The notes under the pieces are model-generated. The model did no database searches and was not told the origin of the DNA. It was given only the letters and a program-made list of their open reading frames with translations. Of a stretch of DNA of 64,000 nt, positions 25,588 through 37,700 are shown one piece after another. A program made the translations under genes and the position numbers. Source of the DNA: Karalla daura (lineage: Eukaryota > Chordata > Actinopteri > Chaetodontiformes > Leiognathidae); NCBI GenBank assembly GCA_029224185.1, contig CM055197.1, forward strand, positions 19,711,757 through 19,775,756. Reading direction: 5' to 3'. Numbering within the stretch: position 1 is the first letter of the stretch; each line of letters starts with the position of its first letter.

Positions 25588-27108
25588 ACCGGGGTACTTC
25601 TCAGTGAGCTTGATCAGTCTGTACTGTTTGTACACGGGACTGGAGAGGTTGATTTCACACTGCATGGCCTCATACAGACTCAACTGCTCTTCAAACCCGC
25701 TGTTGACCCTGCAACACACCCCGCTACCATCAGCTTGAGCCCGGAGATGCACAGTCGTTCTATGGAGACAAACACACCCAGACAGACAGGCAAACAAACA
25801 CACGCACTCTCAGGCACTCACTGCACGTCCTGTTTGACGGCCTTCAGTCTACGGTACGCCTCAGCGAAGCTGAGCTGGTGTCTCTTCATCAGGTAAGCTG
25901 TAATAATGGTGGCACTGCGACTCCGGCCAGCCTGGCTGAAACAAATGCATACATATATTAATCATAGTGTGAGCAGTAGAAAGTAGCCTGCCAACATTAT
26001 TGAGGTGCTACAGGTCAATACTTTCCCTATAGCACCTCCTAGTGGTCTCAATTTTATGACACTTGGGCTTCATTGACATGGCAGGCCTTATTACTGTTCG
26101 CATAACTTTTCTAATGCAACCTGTACGTGACTCGCATGTGAGGGGTGATGTCATCAACAATAACAATGGCATCATCATACAATGTGCACGGGCTCGCGGT
26201 GCAACATGTTCATACATTTACATGGAAGTAAATGATGAATAGCACAACCGCTACGTTAACTTTCCAGTTTTGGAAGGTGGAAGCCAGAAACGGCATGAAC
26301 AAATTTGTTGTTGTTGTTGTCCATCTGTTGTCACTGTTCTCACTCTAGTGTGATGTAAAAGTCACATTAAATGCAATATGACATCAGCTGGCAGGTGTGC
26401 TGCAAAACATCAGATATGTATCGGATTCAGACTTCATGTGAGTTGTGCAGTTCACATGGTCATGAGGAAAATCTGACCTGAGTTCCATGTGGGCAAAAAC
26501 ATCAGATTTGAGTTTCACTGGCACAGTAATGTAGCCTTAAAAGGTGGAGTGGGTGGCTGCATTCGGGAGCACTTTTTACTGATTCGCTAGAAATCACTTG
26601 AACAGTCTGATTGCAATAAATGTGAATAAATGCTAATTGAAATAAATCTTTCATATGGGGAAGAGTAATCCTGAAAAAACACCATCCAAGTCAGGTTAGT
26701 CAGAAAGGGGAGCAGAAAAAGGGGCAGAACTTTTGAGGCGTGTACTTTCAATGTGTGGCCCGCTCTGGCCACTTTTTTTTTTTTCAGAAATGACCTTCTC
26801 CAGCTTTAAAGTTTGCTCACAGATCACAGTTTCGTGAGGTCTTACCAGTGCACGAGCGCTGCTCCACCTCGGTCCACGCCCTCTTGGATGAACAGGAAGC
26901 AGTCGTCCATGTGGCTCAGGAGGTCAGAGGCGGGCTCATCCAGGACGTTGATCCACTTGGCGCAGAGCTGCCCGTCGGTGGGGAGCAGGGGTGCGGGATC
27001 CACCGAGTCCACGGACAGGATGTGGGTGACGGCCGCTGCAGTCAATCCCTGCCTGTCGTTGAGGTCAGCGGCCGTGCCGATGTACAGACCAGGATCGACC
27101 AGCAACAT
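24227..27108 (-). CDS. dusp12: Dual specificity phosphatase 12 (YVH1 orthologue), 7 coding exons
   Basis: Exons in transcript order: 27108-26846, 25935-25822, 25708-25590, 25351-25264, 25000-24909, 24739-24660, 24370-24227. All introns are GT-AG and in phase; total 900 nt, 299 residues (human 340, with a longer N-terminus). The N-terminal phosphatase domain carries general-acid Asp57 (VLDEP) and the active-site loop HCQAGRSRS, with catalytic Cys88 split across the exon 1/2 junction. YKQYRLIKLTEKYP is a family signature. The C-terminal zinc-binding domain has CRKC, CTSYFIEPVQWM and CPKC...CSCGRW. YVH1/DUSP12 proteins act in 60S ribosome maturation and stress responses through this zinc domain. 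The start was chosen because a good acceptor (GGTGCAG) lies 2 nt before this ATG; the upstream in-frame ATG would be intronic. Confidence 0.96.
24374..24416 (-). repeat. (TG)n repeat forming the 3' end of dusp12 intron 6
   Basis: On the transcript strand the repeat ends TGTACAG directly at exon 7, so the usual polypyrimidine tract is replaced by TG dinucleotides. Confidence 0.9.
25549..25585 (+). repeat. (TG)n microsatellite, dusp12 intron 3
   Basis: Dinucleotide run starting a few bases beyond the exon 3 donor site. Confidence 0.93.
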
Positions 27109-27636
27109 GACTGCACCGACACACACGCAAAACACACAGTCACAAATAGATTCTTAACTCTGTCGATGATCCCGTTTTCGTAAATACAGTACCCCTGATT
27201 CTTGTGATAGCTTTCATGTACTATGGGCAGCGTGTCAGGAACCATAGGATGTGGCGATAAGATGCTCTGGTGTGAAAAGGTTTGACTTCACGGACATAAA
27301 TAGCATGTCACGCAAAATTGCACAAAACGTCACTCAGTTTCCCCAAAACCGATCTGATTACTCAGATTACCACCACAGAGTCTCTCATTTTAAAAGTGCA
27401 AAAAAAAGCTCAAAGTTGCACCAAAGCAGAGGCTCCGGCGTGACACGGAGCCGATCCGCACCAGACAATTCGTTAAACATGACATTTTATCAAAGAAACC
27501 GGGAAATATTCACATTTGATTTTGGAATTTGAAAACAAAAACCGATGGATTAGGCACATGTTGCTCCGTGATTTCGGCGTGTGTACACACACATCTGGGG
27601 GTGTGGGAGCGCGTGACCAAACTGTGGTTAACTGAC

Positions 27637-27870
27637 CTTGTTGAAGTTTAGACAGTGAAACGCGTTTGTCTCGTTGTCCCCGATCACGAAATCGGCCGCT
27701 AAATGGAGAACCGTTAGCGTAATATTGTCACTATTATGAAGCAAGCGAAACAAAGGCACTCCGAGTTGTTTGGTTCGCGTAAAACACTGTCCGGGCGGAA
27801 CACGAAAGTCACATTGGTTCCGCGTTCCCCGGCAAGGTAGCCGCAGCGCTCGTTCTGCACATAAACACCG
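27637..27870 (-). promoter_or_regulatory. Probable dusp12 promoter and noncoding first exon
   Basis: CpG-richer than its surroundings. A CCAAT box lies on the minus strand at 27813-27817. A good donor (ACAAG|GTCAGT) ends at 27637, and no ATG occurs between the CCAAT box and that donor. This pairs with the acceptor 2 nt before the start codon, implying a noncoding exon 1. The transcription start is not determined. Confidence 0.5.
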
Positions 27871-28349
27871 GGCTCATTTATCTAAATGCAGACTTTAATT
27901 ATTTCTGTTTGTGTTTGAACTTCCTTCTTCACTTCATTGAATTGAATTTCAGCTTTACAGTGTGGACCAATCATTTATGCGTCTTAACGTGGTGCATCAC
28001 TGTTACTATTTATTTGTATGATATAGCAGTATGTTCAAAAACACATTTCCCTCTCCAAACTGAAGAACTACAGACAATTTATCCCATCCCCCAACTTGTA
28101 TTGTCTTCTAAAATGAACATATTTTATCTAAATAAAGGCGAGATAACACCTAATTGTGGTTCTGATTCGTTTTGTACTTTAAGCTTACATGCTATTACTG
28201 TTTTTTCAAGACTGCAAGAATCTGAGGTGTTGAACATCAACTTCAACTTTTATTCATTTGAAGTGCCAGCTCATAACTAATGTTGTCTCAACGAACTTTG
28301 CAAGAGCGTGTAAACAGCATATACAAAGTAGTATATGCTCCCCTTAGGC

Positions 28350-29463
28350 CAGGGGTCGGCAAGTAAGTTTGGCCTCAGGCCAGAAGTTTTCAGAGCAAAC
28401 TGAATGGTGGGCCGGGACACCACATCAATCAGAATGATCAATTTAAGTTTAAACTACCTGAAGTAACTTTTTTTTTTTTTTTTACAGACTATCTGTGTGT
28501 TATTACTGCCTTAGCTCCACTAGGTGACAATAAAGCTGCGATCTTTATTGGTGACTTGTTACACAGACTCAATTTCTCCCACACATTTAATAAAAATGTG
28601 AGTAATTTCCATGTTGAAAATGAGTCCATCTTTGAGCCCAACGAATGTATTTGTAAAAAAAAAGGATTTATGAATAAAGATTTTCAGGATCGGCCTGTCC
28701 ATTAGCATCATATTCTCATGTCATAGTGTTATTTTTGTGTGCTTCGAGACAGTAGCAAACATCGCTAGTTAGCAGCAATGTTAAAGAGGATGTCCAAAGC
28801 GTCAAAGAGGAAAGTTGACGTAGAGAGTGGGATGTACAAAGAGGAGTGGGAAAAGAAGTATGCGTTCATCCTACCTGAGTTCATGAATGCCTAGAACTGT
28901 CTGTCTCGTCTGCAACGACGTTGTTGCAGTTTGCAAAGAAAACATAATACACCACGAAACAAAGCATGGCAACTTCACAGTGTCCTTTCCACTCCAGACA
29001 GAGTCAAGGAAGCGCAAACGTTGCTTCAGCTTCAAGTCAACTTTGCTTCATTTTATTTAACTAGCACTCCTCTTTTTTACCATGTTTCAGGAGTACATAT
29101 CCCACTTTCCCACCACAAGCTGCTGTACATATGCAAGCACGACGATAATGCTTTTATTTTATTTTATTTCTATTTTTTCTAAATAAAGGTTCTGAATGCG
29201 CTCCTGGTACGTTTCCAGGTGCGCATATGTTCTAAATTCCCAACACAAGCCGGTGTGCGTCCAGAATCAAGAAGATTCCACTTTTCACGTATTTCATTTA
29301 TTTTGATCTTTTCTATATAAAGGCTCTGAACTCTCAATGATATTGTCCTTCTGTGTGATAGTAGGTAAATCATTTAAATCAAAATTTCAATTTCACCTCA
29401 TGGGCCAGATATCATCGGAGACGACCCAATTTTGGCCCACGGGCCACCAGTTGCCTACCACTG
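28350..29463. mobile_element. Decayed hAT transposon with terminal repeats and 8-bp target duplication
   Basis: The left end CAGGGGTCGGCAA and the inverted right end CAGTGGTAGGCAA match at 11 of 13 positions. Flanks ccttaggc / ccttagac form an 8-bp target duplication with one mismatch. Both subterminal regions share 'ggcc' rich blocks. Length is 1114 bp, so it is internally deleted. Confidence 0.85.
28778..28990 (+). pseudogene. hAT transposase N-terminus (BED finger region), broken
   Basis: Inside the hAT element. It begins MLKRMSKASKRKVDVESG, then WEKKYAFILPEF, like the N-terminus of ZBED5/SCAND3-type hAT transposases just before the BED zinc finger. A stop codon (TAG) and a frame change follow, after which a Cys-poor stretch and 'NKAWQL' (in place of the H...H pair) remain. 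The catalytic domain is absent. Confidence 0.7.
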
Positions 29464-29878
29464 CCTTAGACCCTCCTCTTTGACCCTCACGTCAACTGAG
29501 GAAAAACTCCCAAGAAAACCCTGACAGGGAAATGATGGGAGTAACCTCAGGATGAGAGACTGAGTAGGGATGCTCATCCAGGACGGGCAGTAGAGCAGAA
29601 GCAAAACAATATACGGAGCTCCATGGATTAATAGTTAACTGTGTCTAGAACCACAATAGTAGCAGTAGTTGGGGGAAGGGCAATGGAGAGTGTCGTGGAT
29701 CTAGTACAGCTCTCAACTCTGGGGAGTGTGTCTACATGTAGTTCCTCAGTCTTGAGGCAAGATCCCCATTTAAGAAGTTTCACTACTCTGGTTTGATGTT
29801 GCTAGCACACAGTTTACCTCATATGGACATGAGGCTTCCGTTTCAGCATATTTGCAGCAACAGCCCCTCTTAAAAACC

Positions 29879-29950
29879 AGGTCCTACCGAGATTTGAACT
29901 CTGATCGCTGGATTCAGAGTCCAGAGTGCTAACCATTACACCATAGAACC
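29879..29950 (-). tRNA. tRNA-Gln (CTG anticodon), one T-stem mismatch
   Basis: 72 nt, same family as the first cluster, with a T-run terminator downstream on the minus strand. One base of the T stem is changed (ctctgatc in place of ctcggatc on the plus strand), giving an A-G mismatch, so activity is uncertain. Confidence 0.82.
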
Positions 29951-30537
29951 ACAAAAGGTGGGTTTCATGGACAACAGCCATGGGTGGGGCATCCAACAAT
30001 CAAGAGAATCAAATGACATACTTCTCAGTTTAAAAGCAGCAATAGTTGCTTTTAAAAAAACATTAATGTTTTATTGTATGTTTAATTAATTCCCATGAAA
30101 TTTTGATTATGAGAGGGAAATGGAAGAAATTTTAAATTCACAAGCGTGACACCATAGAACTGCAAAACAACAGTTTTGAGTTGGGTTCATGGACGCCTCC
30201 TATGAGTGGGGCATGCAGTGTTCAAATGATTTTTTTCCAGCAGTGACTGCAGCGATGACAGCTGTCAGATTTATCAAAAAACACAAATTTCAATGAATTG
30301 TTGATTATAAAGAGGAAATGAAAAAGTTTTGAAATGCATAGATCGACATCAACTCTGTTAATTCTTTGTTGTGGAAATAAACTTGCTCTACCTCTACTTC
30401 AGAATCAAAGTATAGAAAGTCGTTGGGAATCAAGGACTTTCATTAACCAGGTTTGCTGCTCTCAATATTCAGTTTGCCATATGTGAACATGATATTTTGA
30501 TTCAGCTTATTTGGATCTACAATTCCACTTGAAAATC

Positions 30538-30609
30538 AGGTTCTACCGAGACTTGAACTCGGATCACTGGATTCAAAGTCCAGTGTGCTCACCATTACAC
30601 CATAGAACC
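30538..30609 (-). tRNA. tRNA-Gln (TTG anticodon)
   Basis: 72 nt with anticodon TTG and a TTTT terminator. It differs slightly in the T loop (gacttgaac) and D arm (GTGAGC, from 'gctcacc') compared with the family. The acceptor stem pairs fully. Confidence 0.88.
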
Positions 30610-30724
30610 ACAAAGCTCTAATGTCAAGTGGGGCTCATCAGCCCTCTATGGTTGGGGCATCCAGTGATCAAACAATGTTCTACAGCAGCTATCAAATGAC
30701 ATAACGCTCATGGTCCAGGTGACC

Positions 30725-31740
30725 AAACCAGCCCAAATCAGCTGAGGGACTCGCTGGTCGACTTGGGCCAATTCTATCGAGTGTGTCCTAATGCTATCAC
30801 TTGAGGGAGCATACATAGGGTGAACAGGATAGGACCGACAGATACTGTTGGTCATGACTCCATGACTGACCTTGGTGTGGCAGAGAGAGAGCGCATGAAA
30901 AAGGTAAAGTTTGTCGAAGTTCCTACAAGTGGTGTGCGTCAATGAAACGTGAGTGTATATTTATGTGTGTTATTAATCTCTTACATTAGTGTTGCTAAAG
31001 TAGTAGTTGTTCAAATGTTTAGTATTAGCCCTCATTATGCACTCCCTTTAATGCTAGCTGTAGCATTAGCTCAACCGATCAGTGCCTGTTTGAATGTGTA
31101 TTTTTTTTTATTAATGTGTTAGTTAGGAGCTAAGATAGTACTGATCGAGGGAGAAAGGAGTTTACTTTGAGGAAAGAGTTTACCTGTTTATATGTATATT
31201 TCTTATTTGATAGGAAACCACACATACAACTGTATGTTCAGGAACAGCATTACACTAGCTGAGAATCAAACACCTGCCCTCCTTTTTTGGATCCTCTGGA
31301 AATCAGGCCTTAAGTGGCGTTCTGGCCGACACACACCGGTGTGAACCTGGTGGTAAAACCCTGAACCAGTGCAGATACAGTCCACCCCCAGTCTCCCCAC
31401 CACAGTTATCATTGACAAAAACAAGACATTTAAGACAGAAAATCCTGGGCAAGAAAGGAGCGGGTGGGAAAAACCTAGTGCTGGGATGGCCAAAGAAATT
31501 AAATTTGTGGATCCCTCGTGAGGGGAATCTGGCATAAATGATCAGACAGCACTTAAACTTGTTTTGTTTTTCCAAACGGTTGAAAATGGAAAAATGACAC
31601 TACACATCTATGCACACAAGGTGCTGGCTTTACATTTTGTACTGGCCTGTGGAGAGAGAAGAAATCATTTCAATAAAACTCAATGAAGAATCATCATGTT
31701 CTCATGTTGTATTTGATCAAACTGATTATCTTTTTTTTTT
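30725..31740. other. Intergenic, no gene recognised
   Basis: AT-rich between the tRNA repeats and the 3' end of the lectin/FN3 gene. No supported feature. Confidence 0.45.
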
Positions 31741-31743
31741 ACT

Positions 31744-31749
31744 TTTATT
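31744..31749 (-). terminator. Poly(A) signal of the lectin/FN3 gene
   Basis: AATAAA on the minus strand about 45 nt after the TAA stop at 31795-31797. Confidence 0.6.
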
Positions 31750-31794
31750 GCAGGACATTCAAAAAGCGAATTATTCGTGTGTCACACAAACAGT

Positions 31795-34700
31795 TTAGTT
31801 CTCCACTTTATTTTGTCTTTCCTCCTCTGAGCTAACGGAGATAATCTTCACGAACGCGTATGGCTGTAGTCCATTTTGTTGGAGGAACTATATTTGGAAA
31901 AAAAAGAAAAAACAAGACATTATTCCTGCCCAAAATAAGTTAGAAATTATTTTAATTTGAAAGCAAAATGGCCAAAAAAGTAAATTGTCTCACCTCATTT
32001 AACTGATCCTGCAGCTCAGACAGTGTTTGAACAGATGACTTCACTCTGACATCCAATCCAACAACGTGAACTGTGAAATAGTGAAAGTATGTTGAACTAG
32101 AGTACATGGTCACACATCACAAGCCTTTACATATAGCGCAAATTGTTAAACATCAATATTTACACATGTGAAAATCATAAATGTTTTAAATTGATGTTAG
32201 TCGCTGTTGGGAACACTAAGTCAAATACTCAGTAAAAACTGGAAAAGCAGTATTTAATTACAATCCCTTCAGAGAATACAAAAAGCAAAGGCTGAAACAA
32301 TAGCTGCAATAAAAGGCATATACTTACAGGGTCCTTTCATTATGGACGGAGAGCCCGATAAAAAGACGGCGTTTGACATAAAAGAAGAAGATTACAAGAT
32401 TAATTGATATTTTTCTGACATCACACACAAATATTTGTTTTTCGGGTGTTTTTATCAGGTGTTGCTTTCACACCTGCCTGAATGTCTGGACTAATTGGGA
32501 AGGAAATTCTATTCTGGATTATCTATCTCTGGTGTGGAAGCACCTTTTAAAGTTTCCAGTGGACCTTTGCACCATGGCAGGAAACCAGAGTAACTGGAGA
32601 AAACCCGCACAGACACAAGAAAAACATGCAAACTCTACACTGAAATTGCAGAGTGGACCATGAACCATCCACCTCGTTGATCCCTAATGACGCCATCCCT
32701 AATGGCGTCCCTAATGACAGAGCCTCTATGTCGCCCTAGACTTGACCAGTGCCATGAAAATGAAAGGGAAACTTGATTTTCCATTTCTAGGAAATTAAAA
32801 AACAGAACGACGTGAGTCGATGCTGGATGTTTCCTTTAAAATGTGTCACACGATGCTAAGAACGCGACGAGGAAAGGCGAGGTTGGAGCTGAATGGCTCC
32901 TCCAGTGACTTTTACGTCTGACGAGCACATGATTTAAGAGGCTGCTGCCGATCTGTCCAAAAGCTTAGGACGCATCTCTAAGTCTATGCAACACAGTTAC
33001 GTTGAAGGGCGATGATCCTACCCGTGTGTCCAGAGACGGATACCCCGCTGCTTCTGACGTTCTCAAACACGGAGAAGAGAGTGAACAGGTACCGACTTCC
33101 GGCAGAGAGGGGCGAGACGGTGTGGGTCACCGGTCCCTCTCCCTCCGGGGCGGTGACGTTTATCTCCGTCCCGCCGTACTGGAGGACGAAGCTGACGTTT
33201 TTCAAATTGTTCCACCGCAGGGTGATGCTGGTCTCGTCTTGGGCCGCTATCGTCAACCAGTCCGTGTTTCGTGGAGCTGGGCAAGAAACAGTGATCACAT
33301 TTGTTTACGTGAAATCCAGCAGAACTGTCGATTCAAAAACCTACTCCGTGCACCGGTTTCTGCACCTTCACCGCTGTCATTTCGCAGAAGTACATAATAT
33401 TGCTTTGCAGCCTTCGATATTTTGCATCTTCTACTGTGCCACATGTTCTGGTCTTACTGTTGCCGTCGGCCTCATTTTGCTTTAGGCGATTAAAGATCAG
33501 GACAAATATGGCTGTTACATGGAAACTACATGGTAACTGGTTTCACAATCACGATACATGTGCTTCGTTGTTGAGTTTTCAGAATGCGCTGATCAAGTCG
33601 AACGTCCTACCAGTGACTGCGGTAATGTTGACTCCACTGCTTCGGACGCTCTCGAACACAGAGAAGAGAGTGAACGTGTACTCAGTTTGAGGAGTCAGAG
33701 GAGAGACGTAGTACGCTACTGATCCGTCCACCCCCGTGTTCTGAGCGGCAGTGATGTTTATCTCCGTCTCCTCATACTGGAGGATGAAGATGTTGCTGGT
33801 GTTTGCGTAGCTCCACTCCAAGAAGATACTGGTTTCATCCTGGGCTGTTACTCTGAAGTGATCTGCGTTCAAAGGCGCTGGCGTAGAAAGTGGAAAAGCA
33901 CATGGGTGTTGAATCTGAGCAGGAGCTTGTTAGAAGAGTAGTAAAATTCCACATGACAGCACTACCACTTTACGCAGTGTCCATTTCACATTTTGAACAT
34001 CCACGCTAATGTAAGATACTGTTATAGATCAAATACGGTTGTTTGTTGAGAAGCTGCCTCCAATGTTGGATGTATGGAGCAACAATTAGTGTCATTATCA
34101 CTCATCAGGTTGACACCGATCGAGTCAGAAATCTCACCAGTGACTGCGGTGACGTTCACTCCACTGCTCCTGACGTTCTCGAACACAGAGAAGAGAGTGA
34201 ACGTGTACTCAGTTCCAGGAGAGAGAGAGGAGACGGTGTGAGTCACTGGTCCATCTCCATCCAGAGCAGTGATGTTTATCTCTGTCCCGCCATACTGGAG
34301 GACGAAGCTGACACTGCTGCTCACATAGTTCCACTGCAGAGTGACGCTGGTCTCATCTTGGGCCGTCGCTCTGAAGCTCTTTGTGTTTGGAGGAGCTGTT
34401 GGGGAAAACACCAGCGATCAATAGTATGAAGATGATTTTACCCTCAGCACATAGCTGTTTCCAAAATGCTGATTCCATCCCAAACCCCAGTTCCATTTCG
34501 AATGATGTCTGCTCAAACAACGACTAGGCTAGTTAGGCTATTTACAGTCCAGCAGGAGACCAACTCCAAGGTGGAAATCCACCATTCCAGCTTTAAGTCA
34601 CATCATATTCAAGTGTAAGTGTGCCGCCTGCTTTTCACAGAAAATGGTGCAAAGGAGGTAATATGTCTTGTCAGATTCATTGCTTAACAACCATTTACAC

Positions 34701-37700
34701 GGCTAAACATTTATATTCTGAGGAGGAAAGTGATAGAATGACTAATTCGCCTGGGTGCTGGAAGCGCTTCTATTGTACTTAACGTTTTAAGAAAAAGGAT
34801 ACAGAGGAGGAAAAATTACAGGAAGAAATGTGACCAAAAGCACGCGTGATCGGTGCACCGCATCGTTAATCGACGCAAAGTATTACGGCTGTAGTGTTAG
34901 GCTTGAACTCAAATTGACATCGCACCATAAGATCTTACCAGTGACTGCGGTGACGTTCACTCCACTGCTCCTGACGTTCTCGAACACAGAGAAGAGAGTG
35001 AACGTGTACTCAGTTCCAGGAGAGAGAGAGGAGACGGTGTGAGTCACTGGTCCATCTCCATCCAGAGCAGTGATGTTTATCTCTGTCCCGCCATACTGGA
35101 GGACGAAGCTGACACTGCTGCTCACATAGTTCCACTGCAGAGTGACGCTGGTCTCATCTTGGGCCGTCGCTCTGAAGCTCTTTGTGTTTGGAGGAGCTGT
35201 TGGGGAAAACACCAGCGATCAATAGTATGAAGATGATTTTACCCTCAGCACATAGCTGTTTCCAAAATGCTGATTCCATCCCAAACCCCAGTTCCATTTC
35301 GAATGATGTCTGCTCAAACAACGACTAGGCTAGTTAGGCTATTTACAGTCCAGCAGGAGACCAACTCCAAGGTGGAAATCCACCATTCCAGCTTTAAGTC
35401 ACATCATATTCAAGTGTAAGTGTGCCGCCTGCTTTTCACAGAAAATGGTGCAAAGGAGGTAATATGTCTTGTCAGATTCATTGCTTAACAACCATTTACA
35501 CGGCTAAACATTTATATTCTGAGGAGGAAAGTGATAGAATGACTAATTCGCCTGGGTGCTGGAAGCGCTTCTATTGTACTTAACGTTTTAAGAAAAAGGA
35601 TACAGAGGAGGAAAAATTACAGGAAGAAATGTGACCAAAAGCACGCGTGATCGGTGCACCGCATCGTTAATCGACGCAAAGTATTACGGCTGTAGTGTTA
35701 GGCTTGAACTCAAATTGACATCGCACCATAAGATCTTACCAGTGACTGCGGTGACGTTCACTCCACTGCTCCTGACGTTCTCGAACACAGAGAAGAGAGT
35801 GAACGTGTACTCGACTCCAGGAGAGAGAGAGGAGACGGTGTGGGTCACTGGTCCAACTCCATCCAGAGCGGTGACGTTTATCTCTGTCCCGTCATACTGG
35901 AGGATGAAGCTGACACTGCTGCTCACATAGTTCCACTGCAGAGTGATGCTGGTCTCGCTTTGAGCTGTAGCTCTGAAGCTTTGTATGTTAGGAGGAGCTG
36001 GTGAAGGAAAACACCCGAATGACACCTATTGTTATAATTATGTAGCGAAATCATTCGTTATTTCTTAACAATATGCCGATGAAGCGAAACATCTCACTGG
36101 TGGCTGCGGTGACGTTCACTCCACTGCTCCTGACGTTCTCGAACACAGAGAAGAGAGTGAACGCGTACTCGACTCCAGGAGAGAGAGAGGAGACGGTGTG
36201 AGTCACTGGTCCATCTCCGTCCAGAGCGGTGACGTTTATCTCTGTCCCGCCATACTGGAGAACAAAGCTGACACTGCTGCTCACATAGCTCCACTGCAGA
36301 GTGACGCTGGTCTCGCTTTGAGCTGTAGCTCTGAAGCCGTATGTGTTTGGAGGAGCTGTTGAGGAAAACAGCAGTGGTCAGTTGTGCCGAGAAGAAGACA
36401 GGTTAACAGCTTGGGTCTGTTCCACCGACATATCGACTCATAGAGCCTCATATACCCTCCTAAACCCTGAGATTCCACGGAGATTCCCTTTCAGAAACTG
36501 TACCGTTGACCAACCGCTCAATATGAATTATTGTTTCAATCACAAACACAAAATGCTTTGTTTTTGATCATTTCACATAATGATAAAAATGATCTAAAAA
36601 TGGTGCTAAAACTGTCGGCCACTGGACCTCTGTGAGCTTCATGAATTCATTTCCTCTTTCATCCAAAAGGATCATTCGATTCTGATTCTGGTGCAGAAGT
36701 GACAAGTACAGTCCTGAAGCTTCGTGGAATTGACTGGCCCTCGTTTCACGACGATTACATGCCGATGGATGAACCAATAGAACTGCACTATGCATTTCAG
36801 TGACATAGGCGTTTTTGCGAATATAACTGTTGCCTTATTGCAAGAGGGTTCCCAGTTAGAATCCCGGTCGACTGGAGGCCTTTCTGAGTGCGTACTGACT
36901 GAGTGAAACATCTCACCGGTGACTGCGGTGACGTTCACTCCACTGCTCCTGACGTTCTCGAACACAGAGAAGAGAGTGAACGCGTACTCGACTCCAGGAG
37001 AGAGAGAGGAGACAGTGTGCGTCACTGGTCCGTCTCCGTCCAGAGCGGTGACGTTTATCTCTGTCCCGCCATACTGGAGAACAAAGCTGACACTGCTGCT
37101 CACATAGCTCCACTGCAGAGTGACGCTGGTCTCGCTTTGAGCTGTAGCTCTGAAGCCGTATGTGTTTGGAGGAGCTGTTGAGGAAAACAGCAGTGGTCAG
37201 TTGTGCCGAGAAGAAGACAGGTTAACAGCTTGGGTCTGTTCCACCGACATATCGACTCATAGAGCCTCATAAATCCTCATAGACCCTGAGATTCCACGGA
37301 GATTCCCTTTCAGAAACTGTACCGTTGACCAACCGCTCAAATATGAATTATTGTTTCAATTACAAACACAAAATGCTTTGTTTTTGATCATTTTGCATAA
37401 TGATAAAAATGATCTAAAAATGGTGCTAAAACTGTCGGCCACTGGACTTCTGTGAGCTTCGTGAATTCATTTCCTCTTTCATCCAAAAGGATCATTCGAT
37501 TCTGATTCTGGTGCAGAAGTGACAAGTACAGTCCTGAAGCTTCATGGAATTGACTGGCCCTCGTTTCACGACGATTACATGCCGATGGATGAACCAATAG
37601 AACTGCACTATGCATTTCAGTGACATAGGCGTTTTTGCGAATATAACTGTTGCCTTATTGCAAGAGGGTTCCCAGTTAGAATCCCGGTCGACTGGAGGCC

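Larger units (their letters stand above)
29760..30720. repeat. Second copy group of the tRNA-Gln tandem repeat
   Basis: Flanks around two tRNAs repeat the family seen at 1-1830 ('cagtttacc...tggacatga' before and 'accatagaaccaca' after). Near 30150 a unit has lost all but the first ~15 nt of its tRNA ('acaccatagaact'). Spacing between the intact genes is 659 bp. Confidence 0.75.

Noticed and set aside
27109..27135. Upstream in-frame ATG for dusp12
   Set aside because: A good acceptor lies between it and the chosen ATG, so it is intronic; the family starts its phosphatase domain at the chosen Met.
31266..31575. Minus-strand open frames of about 90 codons
   Set aside because: No recognisable domain, start context or splice partner; left as intergenic.
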